Positions 50,495 to 58,656 of a DNA stretch of 64,000 nucleotides are shown here, piece after piece. Every line of letters begins with the position of its first letter. Within the stretch, counting starts at the first letter, position 1. The position numbers were made by a program, and so were the translations under genes. The stretch spans positions 1-64,000 of the forward strand of contig CAYQVO010000009.1 of assembly GCA_964421085.1 (NCBI GenBank). The letters are read 5' to 3'. The notes under the pieces are model-generated. The model ran no database searches. It saw nothing but the letters and a program-made list of their open reading frames with translations, and was not told where the DNA came from. The stretch comes from CAYQVO01 sp964421085 (GTDB taxonomy: Bacteria > Bdellovibrionota_C > UBA2361 > CAYQVO01).

Positions 50495-51985
50495 ATGTCC
50501 CCCATTACTCACCAGGAACTGCATGATCCTCTCAATTCGTACCGCCCGGGCGTCACGCCTCTGGTCAATCATGCGGTGTCCTCGCTTCGCCGCATATCCC
50601 GCACATTCGGCGGAATATCGGATACCTCTTCAAGTTCCCTCAAAAAACCGCTGCTTCTAAATGGAGCGAAGCTTGCGGATAAAATAGACGAGAATTTTCA
50701 GAGAGCTGTCTACTATCTCCTCCTGGACGAAACGCAGCCTCATAGTGCTGCTGACGTGCGTCGCCTGTTCCTCGAGACGTACTGGATTGTGAACGAAGGC
50801 CTGCTGCCCGGACAGGCCATATGGCGGGAATGGGAAACGAAGTACAATATTCCTTCAGCCGGTATAAGGGATGCGTTCGATGAGTTCTCCAGGGAGTGTT
50901 ATGCCAGGATGCAGAATCCTTCCTGCGATGCGATAAGTCTGAGCGCATGGTCAGAGAAGGAACTCAATACCCGCATTCACCCTTTTTATGATGGATGTGG
51001 AAGAGTATCGAGGGCGTGGAGCGTAGCCCAGCTTGCCAGAGTGAACTGCAAATGGCCGGTGTTCTCGAGCCGCGAAGAGTATTTTTCACTCATTGAACAG
51101 CCGCTCAATGTCTGGACCTCGGCATACAGGGATCGAATCTCTCTGATTGATGCTGCAGGCCAGGAGAATCACGCTGGATTTCTGCGCCGTCTCAATGAGC
51201 TTGGGCATGATTTCGCGCTTATCGAACTCGAGGATGAAGCGTACTCCATTGCAAAGTCAGGTCATCGAGGGCAGTACCGGAGAAAACAGACGACAGCACT
51301 CGGCCTTCCTGTGCGGTATTTTGAACATCTCCGGGCAGCAGCTCTTCTATTAATCGACGAGGGCGGGGAAGAATTCGAATCTCTCCCTGTGCTGGTCCAG
51401 GCGACACTTGTAATTGCATGCCTTTACCACGATCTGGCTGAAGATACAGCTTTATTCGGGAGCCCGGCCATTCTGCTTCCCGGAGACTGGGCATCCTGGA
51501 GGGAAGTCGCAGCTGTCCGGATCGATCGGTTCGACCCGCGGAGACTTTACGCTCCGGCCTCGCAGGCATTTATTGATGCTGATCCGTATCCTCGACTGTC
51601 TGAGATTGTGCTTGCACTGACTGCGCCGTCTGATGAAGAACTTGCTGCTCACGGAATCACTCCGGATGATCCTGAATATGCAGCAAAGGAAGATCTTCTC
51701 ACTGTCGAGTTTATTCGAAAGGGTGGACCTGCCGCTGTGGTCGTAAAACTTTGCGATCGAACTGCAAACCTTCGCACCATGGAAAACATGGAAGCCTCAG
51801 AAATCGTTGCAAAGATCGAAGAGACGAAGGAATACCTCCTTCTGCTCTTCAGGGAATTCGCTTCTGATTCGGAAGGCGGGATTTTTGCCCCGTTCATTCG
51901 CAAGCTCACGGCGGTTCTCGAAAAGCAGATTGTTTTGCTTGAAGCCCGCCCCGATATTGCGCAGATCCTTATGGACCGGCAGTGA
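50495..51985 (+). CDS. Fic-domain / RelA-SpoT-type HD-domain fusion protein
   Basis: 496 residues. The N-terminal half (about 60-205) is a Fic/Doc-like helical domain: WIVNEGLLPGQAIWRE, then the loop HPFYDGCGR at residues 162-170, where the usual HPFxxGNGR has Cys for Asn. The C-terminal half (about 240-440) carries every landmark of the Rel/SpoT (p)ppGpp hydrolase: His 278 in YFEHLRAA, HDLAED (His 312, Asp 313, Glu 316, Asp 317), and LCDRTANLRTM (Asp 421, Asn 425). No synthetase domain or signal is present. Fic proteins transfer AMP or phosphate-containing groups; HD proteins of this kind remove pyrophosphate. I know of no described protein combining both. Stand-alone gene. Confidence 0.75.
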   Translation: MSPITHQELHDPLNSYRPGVTPLVNHAVSSLRRISRTFGGISDTSSSSLKKPLLLNGAKLADKIDENFQRAVYYLLLDETQPHSAADVRRLFLETYWIVNEGLLPGQAIWREWETKYNIPSAGIRDAFDEFSRECYARMQNPSCDAISLSAWSEKELNTRIHPFYDGCGRVSRAWSVAQLARVNCKWPVFSSREEYFSLIEQPLNVWTSAYRDRISLIDAAGQENHAGFLRRLNELGHDFALIELEDEAYSIAKSGHRGQYRRKQTTALGLPVRYFEHLRAAALLLIDEGGEEFESLPVLVQATLVIACLYHDLAEDTALFGSPAILLPGDWASWREVAAVRIDRFDPRRLYAPASQAFIDADPYPRLSEIVLALTAPSDEELAAHGITPDDPEYAAKEDLLTVEFIRKGGPAAVVVKLCDRTANLRTMENMEASEIVAKIEETKEYLLLLFREFASDSEGGIFAPFIRKLTAVLEKQIVLLEARPDIAQILMDRQ

Positions 51986-51987
51986 GT

Positions 51988-52086
51988 CTATCTGGAAAGA
52001 TCGAGAGTGAGATCCACAGGACGTCCCTGGCGCAGCACCCGGATCGATACCTCCCCCCGCCTGAAGCACTGATACGTGACCAGAAC
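51988..52086 (-). pseudogene. Remnant of a PDZ-domain protein C-terminus
   Basis: On the minus strand the frame ending at TAG 51988-51990 reads RRGEVSIRVLRQGRPVDLTL and ends DLSR, like the final beta strands of PDZ domains in HtrA or site-2-type proteases. It is preceded by a TGA only 30 residues upstream, and no protease body is nearby. A further short coding-like piece lies at about 52100-52200. Likely a decayed gene. Confidence 0.3.
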
Positions 52087-52284
52087 TCACGAGCCCTCGG
52101 AAATTAGATTGACCCTGTTCCGTGAAGCGTATTGCCGATTTCAACGCTTTTGTCGAGATTCTCCCCGGGACAGACGGTAAAGCCCGTGGCAGTCTCCAGT
52201 TGCCGTTTCTTTCCCTGTTACCTCTGAACAAGCAAAGTTCAGCCTCTTTTCCGCTGTGTCGTTGCAGAATCCGTCCGGCAGCTG

Positions 52285-52662
52285 TCAGATAACCCCGAGC
52301 TTCCGCCGAGGACGTTTCAAAGCCTCGTCAAGAGCTCCCGGATCGAATCCATGAATAACCGTAGTCGCGTCGATGCGGATCACCGGAACACCGCCGCCGC
52401 CAAGCTGCTTATAAGCTCTTTTTGCCGCATCGCTTTTTTCGATATCCTGGCGGGTATAAGGAATCCGATTTGACTTGAGATGCTTCTCGAGCGCTTTGCA
52501 GTACGGGCACCATGAGGTCACAAAGATCTCGACCCTTGCCGAATCAGCCTTCGCTGCCGCGTCGATGGAAGACGAAGCATCTATATCGATGATCGCATAT
52601 GTCGCTATCAGGCTGAGAAACATCCAGAAAAGGTGTCTGCTTCGCGGCTTCACTTCTTTCAT
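52285..52662 (-). CDS. Membrane-anchored glutaredoxin-like protein
   Basis: 125 residues. A hydrophobic N-terminal segment (HLFWMFLSLIATYAIIDI) acts as an anchor or signal. The glutaredoxin fold follows: VEIFVTSWCPYCKALEKHL with active site CPYC, GGGGVPVIRIDATTVIHGFDPGALDEAL with the conserved Thr-Val-Pro-like cis-proline (GVPV). It probably reduces or exchanges disulfides outside the cytoplasm. It diverges from the DNPH1-like gene. Confidence 0.8.
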   Translation of the reverse strand: MKEVKPRSRHLFWMFLSLIATYAIIDIDASSSIDAAAKADSARVEIFVTSWCPYCKALEKHLKSNRIPYTRQDIEKSDAAKRAYKQLGGGGVPVIRIDATTVIHGFDPGALDEALKRPRRKLGVI

Positions 52663-52904
52663 TCAAATTCCTGCGCAAGATCTCCCGCTTTGTCAGGAGG
52701 CAGTATACTACACTTGTCCCCGGATTTCCCATCTGCTTTGCGGAATGGGGCGGGAGACCCGCGCCATTGATCCCCGGACGAAAGAAAGACAAAATAGCAC
52801 CAAAAGGGCTTTACTGGCCGGCGGAGAGGACTGTCTGCAGGGAGTTTCCTGCAAACCTCACAGCTCAACAGCCATCAAGTGATTTCGCGGACAGGGCACA
52901 CTGC

Positions 52905-53327
52905 ATGAAATTTTACTTCGCGGCGTCGATCAGGGGCGGGAGGCAGGATGCCTCCCTGTATTTCGAGTTAATCGCTTTCCTTCGTAAACGGGGGACCGTG
53001 CTTACAGAGCACGTCGGAGTCGTTTCGGGAGAGGAAACGGACGTCTGCGACAGCGACATCTTTCTGCGCGACATGAACTGGATGGAACAGGCGGATGCTC
53101 TTATCAGCGAGATTACTGTGCCTTCCCTCGGCGTTGGTTATGAGATCGCGCGTGCGGAGAAACGAGGAATTCCGATACTGTGTCTTTATCGCCCGTCAGT
53201 AAGACCCAGAGTGTCGGCTATGCTGACTGGAAACCCTGCGTGCGCCGTCCAGCGGTACGAAACAATGCAGGAAGCTGAGGGACATATTTCAACATTTCTC
53301 GAATCGCTCCAGTACCCCGTCGAATGA
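52905..53327 (+). CDS. DNPH1/nucleoside 2-deoxyribosyltransferase-like protein
   Basis: 140 residues from ATG 52905; longer upstream sequence is not homologous. KFYFAASIRGGRQDASLYFELIAFL matches the first strand and loop of the DNPH1 (Rcl) family, which hydrolyses 2'-deoxynucleoside 5'-monophosphates. Asp in DIFLRDMNWMEQADALISEITVPSLGVGYEIARA and the Glu in GYEI are the family's catalytic and binding residues. The size is typical. It probably cleans modified deoxynucleotides. Confidence 0.85.
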   Translation: MKFYFAASIRGGRQDASLYFELIAFLRKRGTVLTEHVGVVSGEETDVCDSDIFLRDMNWMEQADALISEITVPSLGVGYEIARAEKRGIPILCLYRPSVRPRVSAMLTGNPACAVQRYETMQEAEGHISTFLESLQYPVE

Positions 53328-53357
53328 GTTTTTTCACAGCATCTGCAGGCTCCATTA

Positions 53358-54185
53358 TCATGGAAAATACCCATCAAAAAGCCGTCTGATTCTCGCGGCG
53401 TTTCGTGTTCCGCGCTCGAGAGACAGCGTGTGTGAATCCCTCGATGCAAAGAGGTTTACAGCCGCAGAAGGGGATAGATCGGCGGCACTCTTGACGGATG
53501 AGAAAAGCTCTTCTATCCGTTTCGTCCTTTCTTCGTCGAGGTCGACAGTTATAAGGAAATCATCGATGAGCCCGTAATACCGTGAGCGCTCCTCGTGGAA
53601 CGGGCTCGCAGCAAAGAAACACTGATAGGCATCGCCAAGAGGAACAGCTGAGCTGTACTCATGATCGAGATAAGTGTCGCCGCCGACTATTGACTGCATC
53701 CGGTAACCGCCGATCTTCATCGCCTCGAAGAACTGCAACGACTTCCCGTGCTGAGCAAGGATGAACCAGGGATGCGGAATCCACTGGCGCATGAGCTTTG
53801 ATGATGAATCCTTGTAAAGCAGAAATATGACCTGGATCCAGAAATCCTGAAGCTTCAACGTGTCATGAAACGACCACGTTTCCTTGCGCCGGCCCTCTCC
53901 AAAAAGAGAGTCGATGGAAAAGCCTTCGATGTGGGTGTCGTACATCTTGTCCGCGAGAGTCACAAGGCTCAGGATCCATGTCAGGAGGAGTCCGTACTTA
54001 CCCTGGTGCCGAAATACCACTCCGGACTTTTCGAGATTTCGAAGTTCCTTGTAAATCGCCTGGCGGGTGAATACGATATTTCTCCGCGCGAGCGTCTTTT
54101 GAAAAGCAGGGACCTCGATGGAGGAATGCTTTGCCAGTTCCATGATGATGAGTTCGCGAAGTGAAGTGCTGTTACTTTGAAGCAT
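53358..54185 (-). CDS. Winged-helix transcriptional regulator with unknown C-terminal domain
   Basis: 275 residues from ATG 54185. Residues 5-75 form a winged helix (LRELIIMELAKHSSIEVPAF, RQAIYKELRNLEKSGVVFRHQGKYGL). The other 200 residues are mixed helix and strand with many aromatics (TWSFHDTLKLQDFWIQVIFLL; IPHPWFILAQHGKSLQFF) and may sense a ligand. No family recognised. Two CTGT-N2-ACAG palindromes stand 10 and 100 bases upstream, suggesting autoregulation. The longer frame to 54311 would run through the first palindrome, so 54185 is preferred. Confidence 0.6.
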   Translation of the reverse strand: MLQSNSTSLRELIIMELAKHSSIEVPAFQKTLARRNIVFTRQAIYKELRNLEKSGVVFRHQGKYGLLLTWILSLVTLADKMYDTHIEGFSIDSLFGEGRRKETWSFHDTLKLQDFWIQVIFLLYKDSSSKLMRQWIPHPWFILAQHGKSLQFFEAMKIGGYRMQSIVGGDTYLDHEYSSAVPLGDAYQCFFAASPFHEERSRYYGLIDDFLITVDLDEERTKRIEELFSSVKSAADLSPSAAVNLFASRDSHTLSLERGTRNAARIRRLFDGYFP

Positions 54186-54193
54186 TGAAAATT

Positions 54194-54207
54194 TTCTGTT
54201 TACAGAA
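54194..54207. promoter_or_regulatory. Palindromic operator 1 (TTCTGT-TT-ACAGAA)
   Basis: A perfect 6-bp inverted repeat with two-base spacer, 9 bases upstream of the regulator's ATG. It shares the core CTGT-N2-ACAG with the site at 54285-54298. Near it, GTGTAAACCAGAA at about 54219 resembles a half site. Confidence 0.55.
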
Positions 54208-54284
54208 TAACGAAGCTGTGTAAACCAGAAGTTTATTATATGCGCTTTTTGGCGGCCGCACACCCATAAATAGGCCTTCTTCGG

Positions 54285-54298
54285 TACTGTAAACAGTA
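54285..54298. promoter_or_regulatory. Palindromic operator 2 (TACTGT-AA-ACAGTA)
   Basis: A perfect 6-bp inverted repeat with two-base spacer, 100 bases upstream of the regulator's start. Same core as operator 1 but with flanking TA instead of TT. Confidence 0.55.
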
Positions 54299-54382
54299 TG
54301 GGGAAGGGCATTTGAGTCTCATATTCATTGCGGGTGTAATAGCCCTGCGCCGCTCAGGCGGGCCTGCTCCTGGAAAAAGAAA

Positions 54383-54627
54383 GGACACCCGGAAATTTTC
54401 CTCCCCAGGCGCAACTTTCTTTCACTTTTTTCGATTCAAATATCAGACGTCCTTCGTCGATCCGCCGTCTTTGCGCTCGCCGCCCTGCCGGGAAAGTCCT
54501 GCCCACTTCATTGATGTAAGCCCAGACTTTTAGACTGAACTGTCATTGCTCCATGTTCGAATTTCCGGGTGTCCCTCTTTCTTTGTCATCGCTCCATGTT
54601 CGGATTTCCGGGTGTCCCTTTTTCTTC
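54383..54627. repeat. Inverted and tandem repeat cassette (MITE/REP-like)
   Basis: The motif GGACACCCGGAAATT at 54383-54397 occurs inverted at 54560-54574 and 54603-54617 (ATTTCCGGGTGTCC). The latter two lie in a 43-base tandem pair starting at 54542 and 54585, each containing CTCCATGTTCG. T- and A-rich flanks (TCTTT, AAAGAAA) are also mirrored. The 240-base region bounded by the inverted copies has no gene. Confidence 0.65.
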
Positions 54628-54719
54628 ACTTGACCGGGAGTGCAGAGTAATTTCAACAGGATCTTCCTCGATGCGCTCTCTCTCTGCATATCGAGACTCG
54701 ATTTGTGACGATTTGTCGT

Positions 54720-54974
54720 TTAGAGGTATACAACGGTTGTCCCCGGATTTCCTGCGGGTATCTTGAACGCTCTCACGACAATGCATTTTTTCAGGTAGTC
54801 GTGCACTGCGCGCTGAAGCTTTCCTGTCCCGAGGCCGTGAATCACTTCGACCTGGCCGGCGCCTGACATGACTGCATCGCTGATAAAGTACTCAAGTTCA
54901 TGCACGGCATCGCTCACGTTTTTACCGTGGAGATCCAGCGACAGACGGGATTTTCCGGACTTCTTCAAAGACAC
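54720..54974 (-). CDS. Smr domain protein
   Basis: 84 residues making up just a Smr domain, as found at the C-terminus of MutS2. LSLDLHGKNVSDAVHELEYFI is the first strand and helix, VEVIHGLGTGKLQRAVHDYLKK the conserved HGxGxG stretch, and GNPGTTVVYL the end. Smr domains have nicking or ribosome-associated nuclease activity. The gene overlaps tyrS by ten bases, so it is translated from the tyrS message. Confidence 0.85.
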   Translation of the reverse strand: MSLKKSGKSRLSLDLHGKNVSDAVHELEYFISDAVMSGAGQVEVIHGLGTGKLQRAVHDYLKKCIVVRAFKIPAGNPGTTVVYL

Positions 54975-56242
54975 CTTATGAGATAGTACGACTTCTTTCC
55001 CGTGCGGACGATAAGAAGCCTGGAGTCAGGCTTAATCATCTCTTTCATCGAGGCCGAAGCATCACTGATCCTTTCGCCGTTGATATACGCTCCGCCGCCG
55101 GAAATGAGTCTTCTTGCTTCGCCCTTGCTTGGAGTCGCGCCGATTGCGGGAAGGAGGTCAGTTACAGTAAGTGCCTCAATTTCGCCTCGCGGCATCGCTT
55201 TCGACGGGACATCGGCGAATATTTCTCCGAGTTTCTCGTCGCTCAAACCTCTGATGTCGCCGCCGAAGAGAACCTGCGCGCACTTGTTTGCATCCAGAGT
55301 CGCTTCTTCGCCGTGAACAAGAGTCGTCACTTCGTCGGCAAGACGCTTCTGAGCCTCGCGTTTTTCAGGTCTCGATTTCACCCCTTCCTCGAGAGCGGTC
55401 AGCTCATCGTCAGAAAGGAAAGTGAACATTTTGAGATAGCGCATCACGTCCTTGTCGTCGATGTTGAGCCAGAACTGGTGGAACTTGTATGTAGAAGTTC
55501 CTTCGGCATCAAGCCAGACGGCTCCGCTTTCGCTTTTCCCGAATTTCCTTCCGTCGCTGTTCGTGACAAGAGGGAAGGAGAGGGCATATGCCTCTTTCTG
55601 AATTTTGCGCCTTATGAGCTCGAGTCCAGCAGTGATGTTTCCCCACTGATCGGAGCCTCCAATCTGCAGTCTGCAGTTCATCGTCTGATGAAGGTGGAGA
55701 AAATCATGCGCCTGCAGCAGCATGTAACTGAACTCGGTGTAAGAGATGCCTTCCCCCGACAGCCTTGCTTTCACAACTTCCTTTGAAAGCATGTAATTGA
55801 CAGTGAAGTGCTTTCCTGTATCCCTGAGAAAGTCGAGCACTGAGACCGACTTTGTCCAGTCCAGGTTGTTTACGAATGTGACCTTGACTCCCTTTCTTGC
55901 GAGGATTTCCTTTGCCTTTGCCGACTGCCTTGCGATATTTGCGTCGATAACCTCCCTTGCAAGGAGCTTGCGTTCTTCGTTCTTCCCGGAAGGGTCCCCG
56001 ATGGAGCCGGTGGCTCCGCCAAAGAGAATTACAGGGTGAAGTCCGCCATCGGCCAGGTGCATCGAGACAATAAGGGGAATGAGATTTCCAACCTGGAAAT
56101 GGGGGGCTGTGGGGTCGAAACCTATATAAAAGGCGTCGCCAGGGGAGAGCATTTTAATCCCTTCCGGGTCCGAGAGGTCAAAGATCAGGCCTCTTTTCTG
56201 CAGATCAAGCAGGCATTCTGAAAGTTCCACGTTTAGCTGCAC
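54965..56242 (-). CDS. tyrS: Tyrosyl-tRNA synthetase
   Basis: Class I synthetase that charges tRNA-Tyr, 425 residues from GTG 56242 (AAGG upstream); ATG 56323 and other GTG codons are possible. IGFDPTAPHFQVGNLIPL is the HIGH region, reading QVGN in this protein. KFGKS is the second signature. NITAGLELIRRK, GGATGSIGDPSGK and the Tyr-binding QIGGSDQWGN are normal. An S4 RNA-binding domain forms the C-terminus (SKGEARRLISGGGAYINGERI). Overlaps the Smr gene. The altered HIGH motif is noteworthy because this is likely the only tyrS visible. Confidence 0.92.
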   Translation of the reverse strand: MQLNVELSECLLDLQKRGLIFDLSDPEGIKMLSPGDAFYIGFDPTAPHFQVGNLIPLIVSMHLADGGLHPVILFGGATGSIGDPSGKNEERKLLAREVIDANIARQSAKAKEILARKGVKVTFVNNLDWTKSVSVLDFLRDTGKHFTVNYMLSKEVVKARLSGEGISYTEFSYMLLQAHDFLHLHQTMNCRLQIGGSDQWGNITAGLELIRRKIQKEAYALSFPLVTNSDGRKFGKSESGAVWLDAEGTSTYKFHQFWLNIDDKDVMRYLKMFTFLSDDELTALEEGVKSRPEKREAQKRLADEVTTLVHGEEATLDANKCAQVLFGGDIRGLSDEKLGEIFADVPSKAMPRGEIEALTVTDLLPAIGATPSKGEARRLISGGGAYINGERISDASASMKEMIKPDSRLLIVRTGKKSYYLIRCL

Positions 56243-56367
56243 TGTGACACCTTGAAAAAAAACAAAATTTTCTATATGGTTACTCTTCCTGTTAACTGTA
56301 ATTGAAACAGCCTCGCTTCTCAAGATTCTGAAACAGACAGAGGGGGCCGTATCAGGAGTAACTCAGA

Positions 56368-56604
56368 ATGGCAAAGGCTCAGAAAGAAACCACATTTCTC
56401 GTATCGTCGGAAAAGACCGGGTACTTCTACTGCAACAGAAAGAACAAGAAGAAAAATAAGGGCGAAAAGAAGATGTCGCTCAAGAAGTATGATCCAATCG
56501 CCCGCAAGCATGTGGAGTTTACAGAGAAGAAGTTGAGCAAACTCAAGGTGAAGTATCAGGCAGCTGAAGGCAAGGCCAAACCGGCTGATAAAGAAGCTGC
56601 ATAA
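56368..56604 (+). CDS. rpmG: 50S ribosomal protein L33 with C-terminal extension
   Basis: 78 residues. TTFLVSSEKTGYFYCNRKNKKK and MSLKKYDPIARKHVEFTEKKL match L33. Only one Cys is present, so the zinc-binding CxxC pairs are absent (C-minus type). A 25-residue Lys-, Ala- and Glu-rich extension (LKVKYQAAEGKAKPADKEAA) goes beyond the usual 50-55 residues. AATAGGAG-like ribosome site is not obvious; GGAGTAACTCAGA lies before ATG 56368. It is followed 36 bases later by the P-type ATPase-like gene. Confidence 0.88.
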   Translation: MAKAQKETTFLVSSEKTGYFYCNRKNKKKNKGEKKMSLKKYDPIARKHVEFTEKKLSKLKVKYQAAEGKAKPADKEAA

Positions 56605-56640
56605 TATTTTACATTATGTTTTCAGTGAGGGGCCTGGAAC

Positions 56641-58656
56641 TTGCTGCTCCGACTGTTGCGTCCGCTGGTCCTCAAGCTTACTGATCAGGCCTCAGGTGGG
56701 TCTGCTGAAAGCTGGTGCATCAACCGGCTCCTTGCTGCTTCGTTTGCCTGCATCAATATAGCCATTGTCGAACTGGTCTTTTACCAGTTTCCACAGGCGA
56801 AGCGCGCTCTTCTCGTCCCCTATGTGATCCTCCTGATATTTTTTATGATCGTTCTCGGGGTCCAGACGCTGCCAAGACTCGTGCTGCTCTCGATCGACAG
56901 CATTCGTTCACTCCGTGTTTCGTCGGAAGTCCCGCTCTGCCTCGCTGTGGCAGTCATTTTTGTAACTGGTCTTTATGCGCCTTTATCCGCGGTGTTCGTC
57001 GGCTCAGGCCTTCATTACGCTGAAAGCGCGGTTCTTGTATTTCTGCTTCTGGCTTTCGCAGACTGCTTCACACTTAAAAGCATCCGGCTGCTGGAGGACC
57101 AGGCGGTGTTTTCGATTCCTCAACTTGTAAAAGGCGCAAAGCGGGTAAACATCGATGATCCTGGCGAGGCGCCGTTTGTTCCTGCTGGTCAGATAAAGGC
57201 AAAGGACAGGTTACTCGTCGAAAAGGGAGGGATGATTCCCGCTGACGCCCTGGTAGTTGGAGGCTCTGCAGACATTATCGAGCGAAGACTGACGTTCGAT
57301 GCGGCAAGAAGGTTCAAAAAACCAGGTGATACAGTTTATGCGGGGTCTGAAGTCGTGAAAGGAAGCCTGACATTGCAGGCTCTTGCCTCGCCATCGCAGT
57401 CGGATCTTGCTGCATGCATGGAACAGCTGAACTCATCCATCAGTTCACAGAATCCTGTTCTTGCGAGACTTGTGAGGACAGAAACAGCGATAAACAAAGT
57501 ATGCATAGCGGCGGGTATCGGAGCAGCGCTTTACTGGATTGGTGCCGAGGCGAGTTTTCTTGCGGTGAGCAGCGTTTTTATAACAGCTCTCCTTGTTTCT
57601 CTCTTCACCCGCGCTCTTCCTGTTCTCTGGGAGATGCTTCGCGCGGTTTCGAGCGCGACAGCGTGGTCTGGAGTTTCCTGTTCGAACATCATTGGCGTAT
57701 TTCCGAAGCTTGCAGTTATCCGGAACCTTGTGATTGATTTTTCCCCGGACGAGCCTCCCGGCCGGTATGCGGTGGCGTCTCTATCGATTCTTGACGAAAG
57801 AGTCAGCAGGAAGGCCGTATATTCAGTGCTTTTGAGCCTTTTTTCAGTGTCAGATAAGCCATTTCACAAAGACCTCGCTGCTTCGATCGAGAAGATCGCA
57901 AAGGAGTGCAGTGCCGAAGAAGCTGCCACGTGGGGAGAGATCGAAGATCTCGGAGTTTCAGGAACAGTGCAGGGCACGAGATTTATTGCCGGCACAGAAG
58001 GAGCCCTTCTTGCAGAGGGAGTCCGCTTCGAAGTTGACATGAATGCTGCTGAACCCGGGGACGAGATGCAGTTTTTCCTCGCATGCGGGCCTCTTCCGAT
58101 TGCGCGGTTCTCAATACAGAAGCCTTTCAGTTCCGATGGTTCTGCGTTAATCAAGGATCTTGAGAAAGCCGGCGTCCGTACTGTTCTTGCCGGCAGCGCT
58201 CCCGCAGATCAGCTTGATGCTGCCGGGAAAAAGGCGGGGCTCGAGCTTCATGCAATAGCGGGGGGCCTTGATGCAGCGTCATTCAAAGCAAGAGTGGAAG
58301 GAGCTTCTTATGCTGCTCTTCTTGCGAGTCCTTCAACAAAGCGGGAAATAATGGAGGCGGCCAGTGTTACGTTTTCCGTTTTCGATGAGTATGCATGGAA
58401 CTTCAATGCTGCCGATATAATTCTCTTCGGGCGGTCTCTGCGGGGTGTTGTTCTTGCAGTGAGGAGCTCAAAAGTGTGGCGTGAGACGTGGAGGATACTC
58501 ACCCTCGGCAGCATGGGGATTGGGGGCGTTGTTCTCATTTTCGGGATAGCAAGGATCATTCATCCACTTGCCCTTTCCTTTACTCTTGCGGGGTGGTCAT
58601 TTGCAGAATACCTGCTGATGGTGCGGATGATGAGGGAAGTGTCCCGGGGGACCTGA
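56641..58656 (+). CDS. Catalytically degenerate P-type ATPase homologue
   Basis: 671 residues with the plan of heavy-metal P1B ATPases: helices, actuator domain (MIPADALVVGGSADIIERRL), helices, a phosphorylation/nucleotide half, and two final helices. Each catalytic motif is lost. TGES reads TFDA (residues 218-221), the CPC transport motif reads SLFTRAL (320-326), DKTGT reads DFSPD (366-370), and GDGxND is absent near SYAALLASPSTKREIM. It cannot use the normal P-type cycle. TTG 56641 follows GAGGGG. It is next to rpmG with no other metal genes. Probably a structural or regulatory membrane protein. Function unknown. Confidence 0.75.
   Translation: MLLRLLRPLVLKLTDQASGGSAESWCINRLLAASFACINIAIVELVFYQFPQAKRALLVPYVILLIFFMIVLGVQTLPRLVLLSIDSIRSLRVSSEVPLCLAVAVIFVTGLYAPLSAVFVGSGLHYAESAVLVFLLLAFADCFTLKSIRLLEDQAVFSIPQLVKGAKRVNIDDPGEAPFVPAGQIKAKDRLLVEKGGMIPADALVVGGSADIIERRLTFDAARRFKKPGDTVYAGSEVVKGSLTLQALASPSQSDLAACMEQLNSSISSQNPVLARLVRTETAINKVCIAAGIGAALYWIGAEASFLAVSSVFITALLVSLFTRALPVLWEMLRAVSSATAWSGVSCSNIIGVFPKLAVIRNLVIDFSPDEPPGRYAVASLSILDERVSRKAVYSVLLSLFSVSDKPFHKDLAASIEKIAKECSAEEAATWGEIEDLGVSGTVQGTRFIAGTEGALLAEGVRFEVDMNAAEPGDEMQFFLACGPLPIARFSIQKPFSSDGSALIKDLEKAGVRTVLAGSAPADQLDAAGKKAGLELHAIAGGLDAASFKARVEGASYAALLASPSTKREIMEAASVTFSVFDEYAWNFNAADIILFGRSLRGVVLAVRSSKVWRETWRILTLGSMGIGGVVLIFGIARIIHPLALSFTLAGWSFAEYLLMVRMMREVSRGT

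Noticed and set aside
54312..54533. 73-residue plus-strand frame after the regulator
   Set aside because: It runs through the repeat cassette, has no ribosome site and no family features.
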